Shown: positions 50,298-59,583 of the stretch, piece by piece
Layout of the letters: every line of letters starts with the position of its first letter
How positions within the stretch are numbered: position 1 is the first letter of the stretch
DNA from: Variovorax sp. Root411
GTDB taxonomy: Bacteria > Pseudomonadota > Gammaproteobacteria > Burkholderiales > Burkholderiaceae_C
Direction of reading: 5' to 3'
Assembly (NCBI RefSeq): GCF_001425205.1
Contig: NZ_LMDW01000016.1
Location: 372,001-436,000, forward strand
Length of the DNA stretch: 64,000 nucleotides
Made by a program: the position numbers and the translations under genes
The notes under the pieces: generated by a model
Database searches by the model: none
Seen by the model: the letters and a program-made list of their open reading frames with translations, nothing else
What the model was told of the DNA's origin: nothing

Positions 50298-51521
50298 ATG
50301 AAAACCATCCACACCCATCGCCGCCAGCGTGGCGCGATGATCGTCACTGCCGCGCTGCTCATGTTGTTCATGCTGGGCTTCATGGGCATTGCATTGGACT
50401 TCGGCCACCTGTTCGTCGTCAGGACCGAACTGCAGACCGCCGTGGACAGTTGCGCCCTGGGCGCAGCGCGCGAGCTCGACAAGCAGGGCACGGCAATTGC
50501 GCGCGCCCAGAGCGCCGGCCAGACGGCCGGCAACGCGAACCGGGTCAACATGCAGTCGGCCACCTGGAGCGGGCAGGGCCAGCTCGTCTTCGCCGATATC
50601 ACCTTCCGCGATGCGGCCTTTGCCCCTACGACCAATCCCCTGGTCGCCACATACGCACAGTGCGTCCACACTCAGCCCAACATCGTCATCTGGCTCATGA
50701 AGGCCATGGGTGCCTTCTCCGGAAATGCCGCCGCCTATCCCGCGACGGGCAGTGTCGCGGCCAGCGCGGTCGCAACCCGTGCCAGTGCGCAGACCACCTG
50801 CCCGATTCCCGTCGCACTCAAACCGAAGGCCGGAGGCGTTGCACCGAACTACGGGCTCAACGTAGGCGACTGGGTGAAGTTGATCCAGGCACAGAACGCA
50901 TCTGCCGGCGGCGAGATCGGCTGGGCCAACCTCGACGGTAGCAACAGCGCCTCGGAAACCGAATCCGAGCTCAGCAATCATTGCGGCACCAAGGTGGGCG
51001 ACACGCTCGGCACCCCCGGCGTGCAGACCTCGGTGGCCGATGTCTGGAACCAGCGCTTTGGCATCTACAAGAACAGCGGCGATCCGAGTGTGGGGCGGCC
51101 CGACTACACCGGCTACGCCTACACCGCGCTCAATTGGCCCGCGCAGTCCAATGCCTATGGCGACTTCGTTGCCAAGCGCGCTGCCTTCGCATCCTGCGCC
51201 GCAACCGGCAAAGTCAAGGACTGCGAAACGATCACCGGGCTCTCGCTCAACAGCTTCCAGAAGCTGGCCGCAGCTGGCAACGTCGCCGGAGGCCACAAGC
51301 AATACGGTCTGGATCGGCGCATCGTCACGGTGCCGGTGATCGATGGCAGCAACCACGTGGTCGACTACGCCTGCATGCTGATGCTGCAGCCACTACAGAT
51401 CCCGATGAGCGACACATGGCTGGAGTTCCGCGGAAACGCGGGTGCTGCCAGCAGCCCCTGCACCACCAGCGGGCTGGCCGGCGGAGCGGCAGGCCCGCTG
51501 GTTCCGGTCCTGGTGAGATGA
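50298..51521 (+). CDS. tadG: TadG-like Flp pilus assembly protein
   Basis: A 407-aa protein with an N-terminal prepilin-like helix after 'RRQRGAMIVTAALLMLFMLGFMGIALDFGHLFVVRTELQTAVDSCALGAARELD', the TadG/von Willebrand-adjacent pattern. The remainder is a periplasmic domain with several cysteines ('TTCPIPVALKPKAGG', 'LSNHCGTKVG', 'VKDCETITG'). It likely sits in the inner membrane and helps pilus assembly or anchoring. ATG 50298 is preferred to upstream in-frame codons that overlap flp2. The next gene begins 10 bp later. Confidence 0.85.
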   Translation: MKTIHTHRRQRGAMIVTAALLMLFMLGFMGIALDFGHLFVVRTELQTAVDSCALGAARELDKQGTAIARAQSAGQTAGNANRVNMQSATWSGQGQLVFADITFRDAAFAPTTNPLVATYAQCVHTQPNIVIWLMKAMGAFSGNAAAYPATGSVAASAVATRASAQTTCPIPVALKPKAGGVAPNYGLNVGDWVKLIQAQNASAGGEIGWANLDGSNSASETESELSNHCGTKVGDTLGTPGVQTSVADVWNQRFGIYKNSGDPSVGRPDYTGYAYTALNWPAQSNAYGDFVAKRAAFASCAATGKVKDCETITGLSLNSFQKLAAAGNVAGGHKQYGLDRRIVTVPVIDGSNHVVDYACMLMLQPLQIPMSDTWLEFRGNAGAASSPCTTSGLAGGAAGPLVPVLVR

Positions 51522-51531
51522 GGTGAGCATC

Positions 51532-51990
51532 ATGAAAAAGTCCCATCGCAACCAGCACGGCGCGGCGCTGATCGAGCTGGCGCTGATCATGCCGCTGCTG
51601 CTGCTGCTGACCTTCATCACCACCGAGTTCGGCCGCGCAATGTACGAATACAACGCGGTCGTCAAATCGACCCGCGACGCGGTGCGCTACCTGTCGGTAC
51701 AGACGCAAGGCACGCACGTTACCGAGGCGCGCAACCTGATCGTGTACGGCAACACCGGCGGTACCGGTTCGCCGCTGGCGCGCGGGCTGAGCCTGTCGAA
51801 CGTGCCGGCCAGCAGCTGCTGCACCTGGCAGTCGGCGGGGGCGAACCCAATCATCACCACGGTCACGGTGCGCGTCAGCAGCTACTCCTTCCGTTCGCTG
51901 TTTCCTTCGGTGATGGGCGTCGCCCTCGCCGATGCGAACGGCAACATCGTCTTCAGCGACATCACCGCCACCATGAGGGCTCCATCATGA
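51532..51990 (+). CDS. tadE: TadE-like pseudopilin
   Basis: A 152-aa protein with the TadE signature near the N-terminus: 'RNQHGAALIELALIMPLLLLLTFITTEFGRAMYEYNAVVKSTRDAVRYLS'. The Glu five residues after the Gly-Ala processing site is conserved. The C-terminal part is a beta-rich domain with a Cys-Cys pair ('PASSCCTWQS'). It is expected to be a minor pilin processed by TadV. It ends with a 4-bp overlap with the next gene. A GTG at 51523 is an alternative start. Confidence 0.88.
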   Translation: MKKSHRNQHGAALIELALIMPLLLLLTFITTEFGRAMYEYNAVVKSTRDAVRYLSVQTQGTHVTEARNLIVYGNTGGTGSPLARGLSLSNVPASSCCTWQSAGANPIITTVTVRVSSYSFRSLFPSVMGVALADANGNIVFSDITATMRAPS

Positions 51991-52415
51991 GACGCCATGT
52001 CAACGGCGCGACCACCGTCGAATTCGCCCTGGGCCTGCTCATCTTCCTCATGCTCGTTCTGGGCATCGTGGATTTCTCTCGCATGTTGTTCACCTGGAAC
52101 GCGGCCCAGGAGGCAACGCGCGCGGGCGCTCGGTATGCGGTGGTGTGCGACGACACGGGCCAGCAGGCACTCGTGCTCGCCCGCATGAAGGCGCTGCTGC
52201 CGCAGATCAACACCGTGTCGGTGGCATGGGCCCCGTCGGGTTGCACGGCATCGACCTGCGAGGGCGTCACCGTGAGCATCACCGGGCTGAACTATCAATG
52301 GATCTCTCCCATCGTGGGGGCCGCGGCGCCGCTGATCCCGATGCCGGCGTTCTCCACCTACCTGCCGCGCGAGGTCATGCGCAAGGACCCGAACAGCGTA
52401 GCCATCTGCTCCTAG
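51987..52415 (+). CDS. tadF: TadE/TadF-like pseudopilin
   Basis: A 142-aa minor pilin: 'RRHVNGATTVEFALGLLIFLMLVLGIVDFSRMLFTWNAAQEATRAGARYAVV' is the TadE-class N-terminus with the conserved Glu. The C-terminal domain has 'PSGCTASTCEGVTVSITG' with paired cysteines. It starts inside the stop of the previous gene (ATGA) and is therefore translated with it. The label TadF versus a second TadE is by order in the locus, not by sequence. Confidence 0.85.
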   Translation: MRRHVNGATTVEFALGLLIFLMLVLGIVDFSRMLFTWNAAQEATRAGARYAVVCDDTGQQALVLARMKALLPQINTVSVAWAPSGCTASTCEGVTVSITGLNYQWISPIVGAAAPLIPMPAFSTYLPREVMRKDPNSVAICS

Positions 52416-52434
52416 CAACTTACTGGACACGAAC

Positions 52435-53586
52435 ATGAAGATCGCCATCATCTCCCCCAATCCGAACCATCTCCAGGACATGCGCAAGGTTCTCGAGGCG
52501 CGCTCCCATCAGGTGTCGCTGTTCGAAGGCGGCAAGAGCCGCATGCAGGGGGTCGTCGAAAAGGCGGCTCCGGACCTTCTGCTGGTCGACGGCATGTGCT
52601 GCGACCTTCAGGAGCTGGCGCTGGTGGAGAAGCTCACACTGCAGTACCCGGCGATCGCGGTGGTGCTGCTGTGCGCCATGCAGACCCCAGAGTTCCTGAT
52701 CCATGCGATGCGCGCGGGGGTGCGCGAAGTGCTGCCGTCGCCCTCCGACACCGCCGCGCTCGAGGCCGCCGTCGAGCGCATCGCGCTCAAGATGGCCAGC
52801 ACGCAGGCACGCAGCCCCGGCCAGGTGGTGGCATTCATGCCCTGCAAGGGCGGCAGCGGATCGACCTTTCTCGCGACCAACATCGCCTACCAACTCTCGC
52901 GGGAGCGCTCGGTACTGCTGATCGACCTGAACCTGCAGTTCGGCGACGCGCTGTCGTACGTGAGCGACATGCGCCCGAGTTCCACGATGGCGGACGTCGC
53001 GCGCGACATCGGCCGCCTCGACGCCTCTTTGCTCGCGGCCAGCGTGGTGCGCGTGGCGCCGGGCTTCAGCATCCTGCCGGCACCCGACGACCTCTCGCGA
53101 GCGATGGACGTCAAGGCCGAGCACGTCGATGCGATCCTGCAGGTCGCACTGACGATGTACGACTTCGTTCTGTTCGACCTCGGCCCGCGCATCGACACGC
53201 TCGCAATCCGCGTGCTGGACCGCGCGGACCGCATCTTTCCGGTGCTGCAGCCGAGCCTGCCGCACATCCGCAACGTGACGCGCCTGATGCAGGTGTTCAA
53301 GTCGCTCGGCTATGCGCCCGGCAAGGTCGAATTGCTCGTGAACCGCAGCGCCGGGGGCGGGGAGATCGGGCTGTCGGACATGCGCCGCTCGCTGGTCGGG
53401 GCAACGCTCACGATCGTTCCGGATGGCGGCAAGGAGGTGGATGCGTCCATCAACCAGGGCGTGCCGCTGGTGGAGATGTCGCGCGGCAGCGCGCTCGCCA
53501 AGCGGCTCGCTGAAATCGCTCACACGCTCAGCCCGCGGCAGGAGGCGGCGCCCGGCTTCATCGGGCGGCTCTTCCGCCGCGCCTGA
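52435..53586 (+). CDS. cpaE: CpaE/TadZ-like ParA-type ATPase
   Basis: A 383-aa protein. The N-terminal receiver-like domain ('KIAIISPNPNHLQDMRKVLEARSHQVSLFEGG', 'PDLLLVDGMCCDL') has no clear phospho-acceptor set. The C-terminal MinD/ParA domain has a deviant Walker A in 'VVAFMPCKGGSGSTFLATNIAYQL', with Ser-Gly-Ser in place of the usual Gly-Lys-Thr, plus 'LLIDLNLQFGDALSYVSDMRPSSTMAD'. TadZ positions the pilus machinery at its cellular site. It follows tadF by 19 bp and precedes cpaF by 36 bp. Confidence 0.9.
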   Translation: MKIAIISPNPNHLQDMRKVLEARSHQVSLFEGGKSRMQGVVEKAAPDLLLVDGMCCDLQELALVEKLTLQYPAIAVVLLCAMQTPEFLIHAMRAGVREVLPSPSDTAALEAAVERIALKMASTQARSPGQVVAFMPCKGGSGSTFLATNIAYQLSRERSVLLIDLNLQFGDALSYVSDMRPSSTMADVARDIGRLDASLLAASVVRVAPGFSILPAPDDLSRAMDVKAEHVDAILQVALTMYDFVLFDLGPRIDTLAIRVLDRADRIFPVLQPSLPHIRNVTRLMQVFKSLGYAPGKVELLVNRSAGGGEIGLSDMRRSLVGATLTIVPDGGKEVDASINQGVPLVEMSRGSALAKRLAEIAHTLSPRQEAAPGFIGRLFRRA

Positions 53587-53622
53587 GTTCCGATTCATTC
53601 TTCAACAGCAAGGCAGGTTCCC

Positions 53623-54987
53623 ATGTCATTCAGAGAACAGCTCAATGCGGTCGAGACCGACCCCGGGCAGGCGGCGCATGCCGCCGACCTGACCGCCTCG
53701 CCCTTTGCATCGGACGCCTACAAGCTGCTGAAGGAGCGCATGCACCTGAAGCTGCTCGACCGCTTCGACCTCGCGGCGCTCGAAACCCTGAAGCCCGACG
53801 TGCTGCGCCAGGAAATCTCGACCATGGTCGCACGGCTGCTGCAGGAGGAGCCCGAGGCGCTCAACGACATCGAGCGCCGCACGCTGATCCGCGACATCCA
53901 GCACGAGATGCTCGGCTTCGGACCGATCGAACTGCTGATGGCCGACCCGTCGGTCTCGGACATCCTGGTCAATTCGCACGAGAAGGTTTATGTCGAACGG
54001 CGGGGCCGGCTGGAGCTGACCAACGTGAGCTTCACCGACGAGAAGCACCTGCTGCGCATCATCGACAAGATCGTCTCGCTGGTGGGGCGGCGCATCGACG
54101 AGTCGAGCCCCATGGTCGATGCGCGGCTGCCCGACGGTTCGCGCGTCAACGCGGTTATTGCGCCGGTGGCGCTCGACGGGCCGATGATGTCGATCCGGCG
54201 CTTCGCGAAGATTCCGCTGCGCATGGAGAACCTCGTGAACGAGCTCAAGACGCTGACGCCGCCGATGGCGCAGATGCTCGAGGGGCTGTCCCAGGCGAAG
54301 GTCAACATGCTCATCTCCGGCGGCACGGGCGCGGGCAAGACCACGCTGCTGAACATTCTCTCGGGGTTCATTCCGCCGACCGAACGCATCATCACCATCG
54401 AGGATGCCGCGGAGCTCCAGCTGCAGCAGCCGCACGTGGCGCGCATGGAGACGCGGCCGATGAACATCGAGGGCAAGGGCGAGATCACGCAGCGCGCGCT
54501 GGTGCGCAACGCGCTGCGCATGCGGCCCGACCGCATCGTGATCGGCGAGGTGCGCGGCGCAGAAGCAGTCGACATGCTGCAGGCGATGAACACCGGCCAC
54601 GAAGGCTCGCTGACCACCATCCACGCCAACACGCCGCGCGACGCGCTGGCGCGGCTGGAGAACATGATCGGCATGGCGAACCTGAACCTGCCGCACCGCA
54701 CCGTGCGCCAGCAGATCGCCTCGGCCATCACGGTGGTCGTTCAGGTTCTGCGGCTGGTCGACGGACGGCGCAAGGTCACCAGCATCCAGGAGATCACCGG
54801 CATGGAGGGCGAGGTGGTCACCATGCAGGAGATATTTACCTTCCAGCAGACCGGCATGGGCCCCGACGGCCACGTGCGCGGCCATTTCCAGGCTACGGGC
54901 GTCAGGCCGAAGTTCGCGGAGCGGCTGCATGCCTACGGCGTCGATCTGCCCGACACCATGTTCGAGCCGGGCAAGCACTACGAATAA
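53623..54987 (+). CDS. cpaF: CpaF/TadA pilus ATPase
   Basis: A 454-aa type II/IV secretion ATPase: '[20 protein letters not shown]' at the N-domain, Walker A '[22 protein letters not shown]', the Asp box '[24 protein letters not shown]', Walker B '[36 protein letters not shown]' and the His box '[15 protein letters not shown]'. It powers Flp pilus extension (and retraction in some species). The ATG at 53623 follows AAGGCAGG. It is the only motor ATPase in the locus. Confidence 0.95.
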   Translation: MSFREQLNAVETDPGQAAHAADLTASPFASDAYKLLKERMHLKLLDRFDLAALETLKPDVLRQEISTMVARLLQEEPEALNDIERRTLIRDIQHEMLGFGPIELLMADPSVSDILVNSHEKVYVERRGRLELTNVSFTDEKHLLRIIDKIVSLVGRRIDESSPMVDARLPDGSRVNAVIAPVALDGPMMSIRRFAKIPLRMENLVNELKTLTPPMAQMLEGLSQAKVNMLISGGTGAGKTTLLNILSGFIPPTERIITIEDAAELQLQQPHVARMETRPMNIEGKGEITQRALVRNALRMRPDRIVIGEVRGAEAVDMLQAMNTGHEGSLTTIHANTPRDALARLENMIGMANLNLPHRTVRQQIASAITVVVQVLRLVDGRRKVTSIQEITGMEGEVVTMQEIFTFQQTGMGPDGHVRGHFQATGVRPKFAERLHAYGVDLPDTMFEPGKHYE

Positions 54988-54997
54988 GGAGACGGTC

Positions 54998-55990
54998 ATG
55001 TTCAACAACCTGGGCGGCAATGCGCTCATCACCGTCACCGTGCTGGTCTTCGTGACCGTGCTGATGATGATCGAGGGCCTGTACCTGTTGTGGCGCGCCT
55101 ACAAGGGGCCCGAGGCGCGCAAGATCGAGAAGCGGCTGCAGGCGTTTTCCGCGGCAATCGACCGCACGTCGCAGGCCCACCTGGCCAAGGAGCGCATGCT
55201 CAGCGAGGTGCCGTGGATGCAGCGCATGTTGCTGACGTTGCCGCGGGCGCACCGGCTGGACCGCTTCATCCTGCAGGCGGGGCTGGACTGGACGGTCTCC
55301 AGCTTCCTGCTGGCGTGCGGCGTGCTCGGCGTGCTCGTGTTCTTCGCGACGATGTGGATGGCTCGCCAGTCAGCGCTGCTGGCGCTCGTCGCCGGTATCG
55401 GCGCGGCGATGCTTCCGGCGATCTACCTGCAGCGCCAACGCAACCGCAGGCTGACCCGCATGGAGAAGCAGCTTCCTGAAGCGCTGGACCTGGTGACGCG
55501 CGCCTTGCGCGCCGGGCACTCGTTCGCGAGCGGCGTGCAGATGATCGGCGATGAAATGGCCGACCCGATCGCCAGCGAGTTCCGCATGGTTGCCGACGAG
55601 GTCAACTTCGGCGTCTCGCTGCAGCAGGCGCTGACCAATCTCAGCGAGCGAGTGCCGCTCACCGACCTGCGCTACTTCGTGGTGGCGGTTTTGATACAGC
55701 GCGACTCCGGCGGCAACCTGACGGAGGTGCTGAGCAACCTGAGCCGCCTCATCCGCGACCGGCTCAAGCTGCTCGCGCGGGTGCGGGTGCTGTCGTCCGA
55801 AGGGCGCCTGTCGGCCTGGATCCTGGGCCTCATGCCCTTCGCCCTGGGCGGGCTCATGAACATGTTCAACCCCGAATTCATGGCACCGCTGTGGACGGAC
55901 CCGATCGGGCAGACGGTCGTCAAGTACATGCTGGCACTGATGCTCGTGGGCATCGTGATCCTGCGCAAGATCGTGAAGATTCGCGTCTGA
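54998..55990 (+). CDS. tadB: Tad platform protein TadB
   Basis: A 330-aa inner-membrane protein with GspF-like domain: an N-terminal span 'ALITVTVLVFVTVLMMIEGLYLLW', two spans near residues 105-150, the conserved 'LPEALDLVTRALRAGHSFASGVQMIGDEMADPIASEF' and 'VPLTDLRYFVVAVLIQRDSGGNLTEVLSNLSRLIRDR', and a C-terminal span. It forms the platform with TadC that couples the ATPase to pilin. GGAG precedes the ATG at 54998; the ORF is open further upstream inside cpaF. Confidence 0.92.
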   Translation: MFNNLGGNALITVTVLVFVTVLMMIEGLYLLWRAYKGPEARKIEKRLQAFSAAIDRTSQAHLAKERMLSEVPWMQRMLLTLPRAHRLDRFILQAGLDWTVSSFLLACGVLGVLVFFATMWMARQSALLALVAGIGAAMLPAIYLQRQRNRRLTRMEKQLPEALDLVTRALRAGHSFASGVQMIGDEMADPIASEFRMVADEVNFGVSLQQALTNLSERVPLTDLRYFVVAVLIQRDSGGNLTEVLSNLSRLIRDRLKLLARVRVLSSEGRLSAWILGLMPFALGGLMNMFNPEFMAPLWTDPIGQTVVKYMLALMLVGIVILRKIVKIRV

Positions 55991-56002
55991 AGGAGAAGAG
56001 CC

Positions 56003-56914
56003 ATGACCATGCTGTTTCCCATCCTCGTCTTCCTCGCCGTGTCGCTGGCCATCGTCGGCCTGGCGGCCTGGTTGTCTCCAACGCGCACCGAGCAGCGCCT
56101 GCAGGCGATGGCGCCGTCGGCCGGCAAGTCGGCCTGGACCGAAACCGCCGTTCGGCTCGTCGGTCCCTTCGCACAGTTGTCATCGCCCACCGGCGATGCC
56201 GCCTTGTCACCGCTGCGCGTGCGATTCCTGAACGCCGGCATCCGCTACCCGGACGCCTATCTCGTCTACTTCGGCATGAAGACGCTGCTGCCGCTGGGCT
56301 TTGCCGCGCTCGCGTTCCTGGGAATGCGGACGGCGGGTGCGGCGGACGACACGGTGATGATGCTGTGGCTCGCGGTGGCGGCGCTGACCGGCTGCTACCT
56401 GCCCAACCTGGTGCTGCGCCTGCTCATCCGCGCGCGCCGCCGCGAGATATTCGAGAACTTTCCCGATGCCGCCGACCTGATGCTCGTGTGCGTCGAGGCC
56501 GGGCTAGGCCTGGACGCCGGCCTGACCAAGGTTACGGAGGAAATCCAGGTCAAGAGCGCGGCCCTTGCACAGGAACTGCACTGGACCAACCTCGAAATGC
56601 GCGCCGGCAGCACGCGCGAGAAGTCGCTGCGCAACCTGGCGCTGCGCACAGGCGTGGAGGAGATTGGCACCTTCGCGACCATGCTGGCCCAGTCGGACCG
56701 CTTCGGCACCAGCATCGGTGAGTCGCTGCGCGTGTTCTCCGAGGACCTGCGCCACAAGCGGCAGGTGCGCGCGGAAGAACTGGCGGCCAAGGTGCCGACC
56801 AAGATGCTGGTCCCGCTGGTGCTGTGCATTTTCCCCTGCATCTCGATGGTCATCCTCACGCCAGCGGTCATCCGCATCATCCGGATGATCGGGCCGATGT
56901 TGAGCGGGTCTTGA
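56003..56914 (+). CDS. tadC: Tad platform protein TadC
   Basis: A 303-aa inner-membrane GspF-like protein: 'FPILVFLAVSLAIVGLAAWLSP' at the N-terminus, 'ENFPDAADLMLVCVEAGLGLDAGLTKVTEEI', then 'TGVEEIGTFATMLAQSDRFGTSIGESLRVFSEDLRHKRQVRAEELAAKVPTKMLVPLVLCIFP'. It is the partner of TadB in the platform and the last gene of the Tad operon; no TadD (TPR lipoprotein) follows. It begins 12 bp after tadB. Confidence 0.92.
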   Translation: MTMLFPILVFLAVSLAIVGLAAWLSPTRTEQRLQAMAPSAGKSAWTETAVRLVGPFAQLSSPTGDAALSPLRVRFLNAGIRYPDAYLVYFGMKTLLPLGFAALAFLGMRTAGAADDTVMMLWLAVAALTGCYLPNLVLRLLIRARRREIFENFPDAADLMLVCVEAGLGLDAGLTKVTEEIQVKSAALAQELHWTNLEMRAGSTREKSLRNLALRTGVEEIGTFATMLAQSDRFGTSIGESLRVFSEDLRHKRQVRAEELAAKVPTKMLVPLVLCIFPCISMVILTPAVIRIIRMIGPMLSGS

Positions 56915-56916
56915 GT

Positions 56917-56934
56917 GCCGGGGGGCAACCCGGC
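56917..56934. terminator. Hairpin between convergent tadC and response-regulator genes
   Basis: GCCGGG-gggcaa-CCCGGC forms a 6-bp GC stem in the 31-bp gap between the two convergent genes. It lacks a clear U-tract on either strand, so terminator function is only suggested. Confidence 0.35.
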
Positions 56935-56945
56935 GCGGCGGCGGC

Positions 56946-57638
56946 TCAGTGCGCGACAGCCGCCGCGTCGAGCTGATGCTTCACCGCGTGGATGTACAGC
57001 TCGAGGCGGTTCGTCACGCCGAGCTTCTGGTAGATCGAGGTGAGATGGTTGCGCAGCGTGTGCTCGGTGACGAAGAGCTTTGAGGCCAGCGCCTTGTTCG
57101 AGGCGCCGCTGCCCGCCACGACGATGCGGATGATCTCGCGCTCCTTCTGGGTCAGGCTGGCCAGCCTGGCGGCTTCGGGGTCGGCCTTCGGCGGCTTCTT
57201 CGCCGAGGTCAGCTCGGAGAAGACGCGGCCCATGGTCTGCGGATCGACGCAAAGCTCGCCGTTGTAGACGCGTTCGATGGTCTCGAGCACTTGCTGTGCC
57301 GAAGCGTCCTTGCGCATGACGCCGCGCGCGCCGTGCAGCACGGCAAGGTCGAGCGTGCGCTGTTCGCGCTCTGCGGTGAGCACGAAGACGCGCGACACCT
57401 CGTTCGACAGGAGTTTGGGCAGGATGTCGATGGCGCAATGGCCGTCGAGGTCCAGGTCGAGCACGACGACGTCGGGCGCGAGGCTTGCCGCCGTTGCCAC
57501 GGCGTCTTCGCAGCTGCTGGCGGTGCCGACCACCTTCATGCGCGGTTGTTCCCCGTCGATCAGCCTTGACAGACCCCACAGCATCGTCTGGTGGTCGTCA
57601 ACGAGCAGAACGCCGATGGAATGGGCAGCTGGTTGCAT
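56946..57638 (-). CDS. NarL/LuxR-type response regulator
   Basis: A 230-aa regulator. The receiver has 'GVLLVDDHQTMLWGL', the phospho-acceptor in 'VVVLDLDLDGH', the switch Thr in 'VLTAEREQ', and Lys in 'GVMRKDAS'. The LuxR helix-turn-helix is 'LTQKEREIIRIVVAGSGASNKALASKLFVTEHTLRNHLTSIYQKLGV'. It is co-transcribed 25 bp after the histidine kinase gene and faces the Tad operon. Control of the pilus genes is therefore likely but not shown by the sequence itself. Confidence 0.9.
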   Translation of the reverse strand: MQPAAHSIGVLLVDDHQTMLWGLSRLIDGEQPRMKVVGTASSCEDAVATAASLAPDVVVLDLDLDGHCAIDILPKLLSNEVSRVFVLTAEREQRTLDLAVLHGARGVMRKDASAQQVLETIERVYNGELCVDPQTMGRVFSELTSAKKPPKADPEAARLASLTQKEREIIRIVVAGSGASNKALASKLFVTEHTLRNHLTSIYQKLGVTNRLELYIHAVKHQLDAAAVAH

Positions 57639-57663
57639 GACTTGCTCCTGGTCTTGTCTTTTT

Positions 57664-59346
57664 TCAGATGGGAATTTCCACCACCACCGCGGTGCCGCCG
57701 CTGATGCACTGGCGAACCTGCGCCCGCCCGCCGAGGGCGGTGGCGCGTTCGGTGATGGAACGGGGGCGGAATTTCGTGAAACCCTCTTCGCAGGCTTCGT
57801 TCTCGATGCGCAGGTGCAGCCGCCCGTTCTTGCAGCCGAGGCGGATGCTGCCGTGGTGCGCGTGGGTGTGCTTGCAGATGTTGTTCAGCCCTTCGCCGAC
57901 CATTTGCAGGACTTCCGCGGTCATGCGGTCGTCCAGCAGGACCTGGCCGTCGACGGCGACGGCGATCTCTATGCCGTACAGCCCCTTGATGCGCGCGGCC
58001 TGGCGATGCAGGTGGGGCAGCACCAGCCCGCAGGGGCTGTTCGCGCCGTGCTTGACCGCGCCGGCATAGCGGCGCAGGTCGGCAATCACGCCGTCGGCCA
58101 CGCTCGCGAGCTTGTCGAGATCCTCGCGCAGCGGGTTGTCGGCGGTGGCCTTCTTGAGCAGTGCGCACAGGCCCATCCGCAGGCCGATGTAGGGCTGCAC
58201 GGCCGTGTCGTGCAGGTCCAGCGCGATCTTCAGGCGCTCCGCCGAGGCGGCTTCGGAGGCCATCCGGTCGAGCACCTCGATGGTCTCGATGACCGGGAAG
58301 ATCTGCTCCATGAGGTGTGACAGGAACAGCGCGTCGGATTTGTTGAACAGCCCGTCGACGGACGACACGAAGACCCGGCCCTCGCCGAGCCGCATCGGCA
58401 ACGGGGCGCTGATGAAGCCGCGGGCCTCCAGCATGGCGGCCACGGCGGCGCAGCGCTGCGTGCCTTCCTCGTCCTCGACGCGCCAGCCGTTCGCGCCGGC
58501 TTCGAAGGCATGGCTTTGTGGCCACAGGCGGCTCAGGGGCCAGGGCAGGCGGTTGCTGACCACGGTGAGGTCCGGCGCCAGCGCCATGAGCGGCGATTCG
58601 GCGATGCGGCCGATCGTCTCGACGCTGACGTGTTCGCAGGCGTCGTTCTTGCGCAGCGTGCGCAGGATCCAGTCGCCGGTGGAGGTGTCGCGCGTCAGGA
58701 GGATGCAGTGGCTCGCCCGGAAGAAGGCCAGCGTCTTTTCCATCGTGCGGGCGATGGTGCGGCCCGCGCCGAACCGCGGGTTGGACAGCTGGCTGACATC
58801 GCCCAGGAGCGCGAGGCGCCGCTGCAAGGCCAGCTTGGAGCCGCCCCAGTGCACGATCATGTGCCCCAGGGCCAGCAGGAACGTCGCGCGCATCAGCAAC
58901 TGCGGCGTGTCGTCGCCCGTGCCGGTGGCGAGGCCGCAGGCGGCAAAAGAGGCGACCGATGCAATCGTTACGCGGGCGCCTTCCTCGAAGCCCCAGCGGA
59001 ACGAAGACGTCAGGATCGCGAAGAAATAGAACAGGAAGAAAAGGCTCTGGACGCCATCGGTCACGGAGACGATCAGCGTAAACCACAGCACGTCGGACCA
59101 ATGAATGGCCTTGCCCTGGAAATACGGGCGGCCCATGCGGGTGCACCCGTACACCAGCAGGCTGTGCAGGATGTAACCGGAAAAGGCCAGCCAGACGGCG
59201 CCGGAAACATGCTGCCGGTGGTCACCCGCGTCTACGGCGACAGCCAGCAGCGCCGCAAAAGACAGCACGAGGCGCATGCGGGCCACCATGAGCGCATCCG
59301 CGGCGACGCTCGCGTCGACCTCGGGGGCTGTGGGGCGGGTAGGCAT
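57664..59346 (-). CDS. NarX-type membrane sensor histidine kinase
   Basis: A 560-aa kinase. Four to six hydrophobic segments in the first ~180 residues ('LVLSFAALLAVAVDAG', 'DVLWFTLIVSVTDGVQSLFFLFYFFAIL', 'LMRATFLLALGHMIVHWGG') form the sensor. A GAF-like region (about residues 200-350) precedes the HisKA_3 dimerisation box 'LKIALDLHDTAVQPYIGLRMGL' with the phospho-His. The ATPase has 'LQMVGEGLNNICKHTHAHHGSI' (N box) and a Gly-rich end ('ATALGGRAQV', 'GGTAVVVEIP'). It phosphorylates the response regulator encoded directly downstream. The signal is unknown. Confidence 0.9.
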   Translation of the reverse strand: MPTRPTAPEVDASVAADALMVARMRLVLSFAALLAVAVDAGDHRQHVSGAVWLAFSGYILHSLLVYGCTRMGRPYFQGKAIHWSDVLWFTLIVSVTDGVQSLFFLFYFFAILTSSFRWGFEEGARVTIASVASFAACGLATGTGDDTPQLLMRATFLLALGHMIVHWGGSKLALQRRLALLGDVSQLSNPRFGAGRTIARTMEKTLAFFRASHCILLTRDTSTGDWILRTLRKNDACEHVSVETIGRIAESPLMALAPDLTVVSNRLPWPLSRLWPQSHAFEAGANGWRVEDEEGTQRCAAVAAMLEARGFISAPLPMRLGEGRVFVSSVDGLFNKSDALFLSHLMEQIFPVIETIEVLDRMASEAASAERLKIALDLHDTAVQPYIGLRMGLCALLKKATADNPLREDLDKLASVADGVIADLRRYAGAVKHGANSPCGLVLPHLHRQAARIKGLYGIEIAVAVDGQVLLDDRMTAEVLQMVGEGLNNICKHTHAHHGSIRLGCKNGRLHLRIENEACEEGFTKFRPRSITERATALGGRAQVRQCISGGTAVVVEIPI

Positions 59347-59428
59347 GGGGAGAGGAAAGCGATGTGTGTGAAGGTTTCACATTACTACTTTCGTAGTCGA
59401 AGACAATATAAATTGATACCTTTAGCTA

Positions 59429-59450
59429 CAACGTAACGTTTGTTACGTTG
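59429..59450. promoter_or_regulatory. Perfect 9+9 palindrome upstream of the histidine kinase gene
   Basis: CAACGTAAC (59429-59437) and GTTACGTTG (59442-59450) are exact inverted copies around a GTTT loop, 83 bp before the kinase start. The surrounding 59380-59460 stretch is A+T-rich and reads as a promoter region. A dimeric regulator's operator is the best guess; no U-tract is present. Confidence 0.5.
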
Positions 59451-59583
59451 AGTTGCAATTTCGAATCTGGAAAGGTTTTCCGGCCACTGTCGAGGGAGCC
59501 CCTCCACCGATCGGCAAGAACACGCGCTGGTTGCAGGTACCCCTCCCATGCAAAACAGCCAAGCCATTGTCGAGCGCGCGGAT

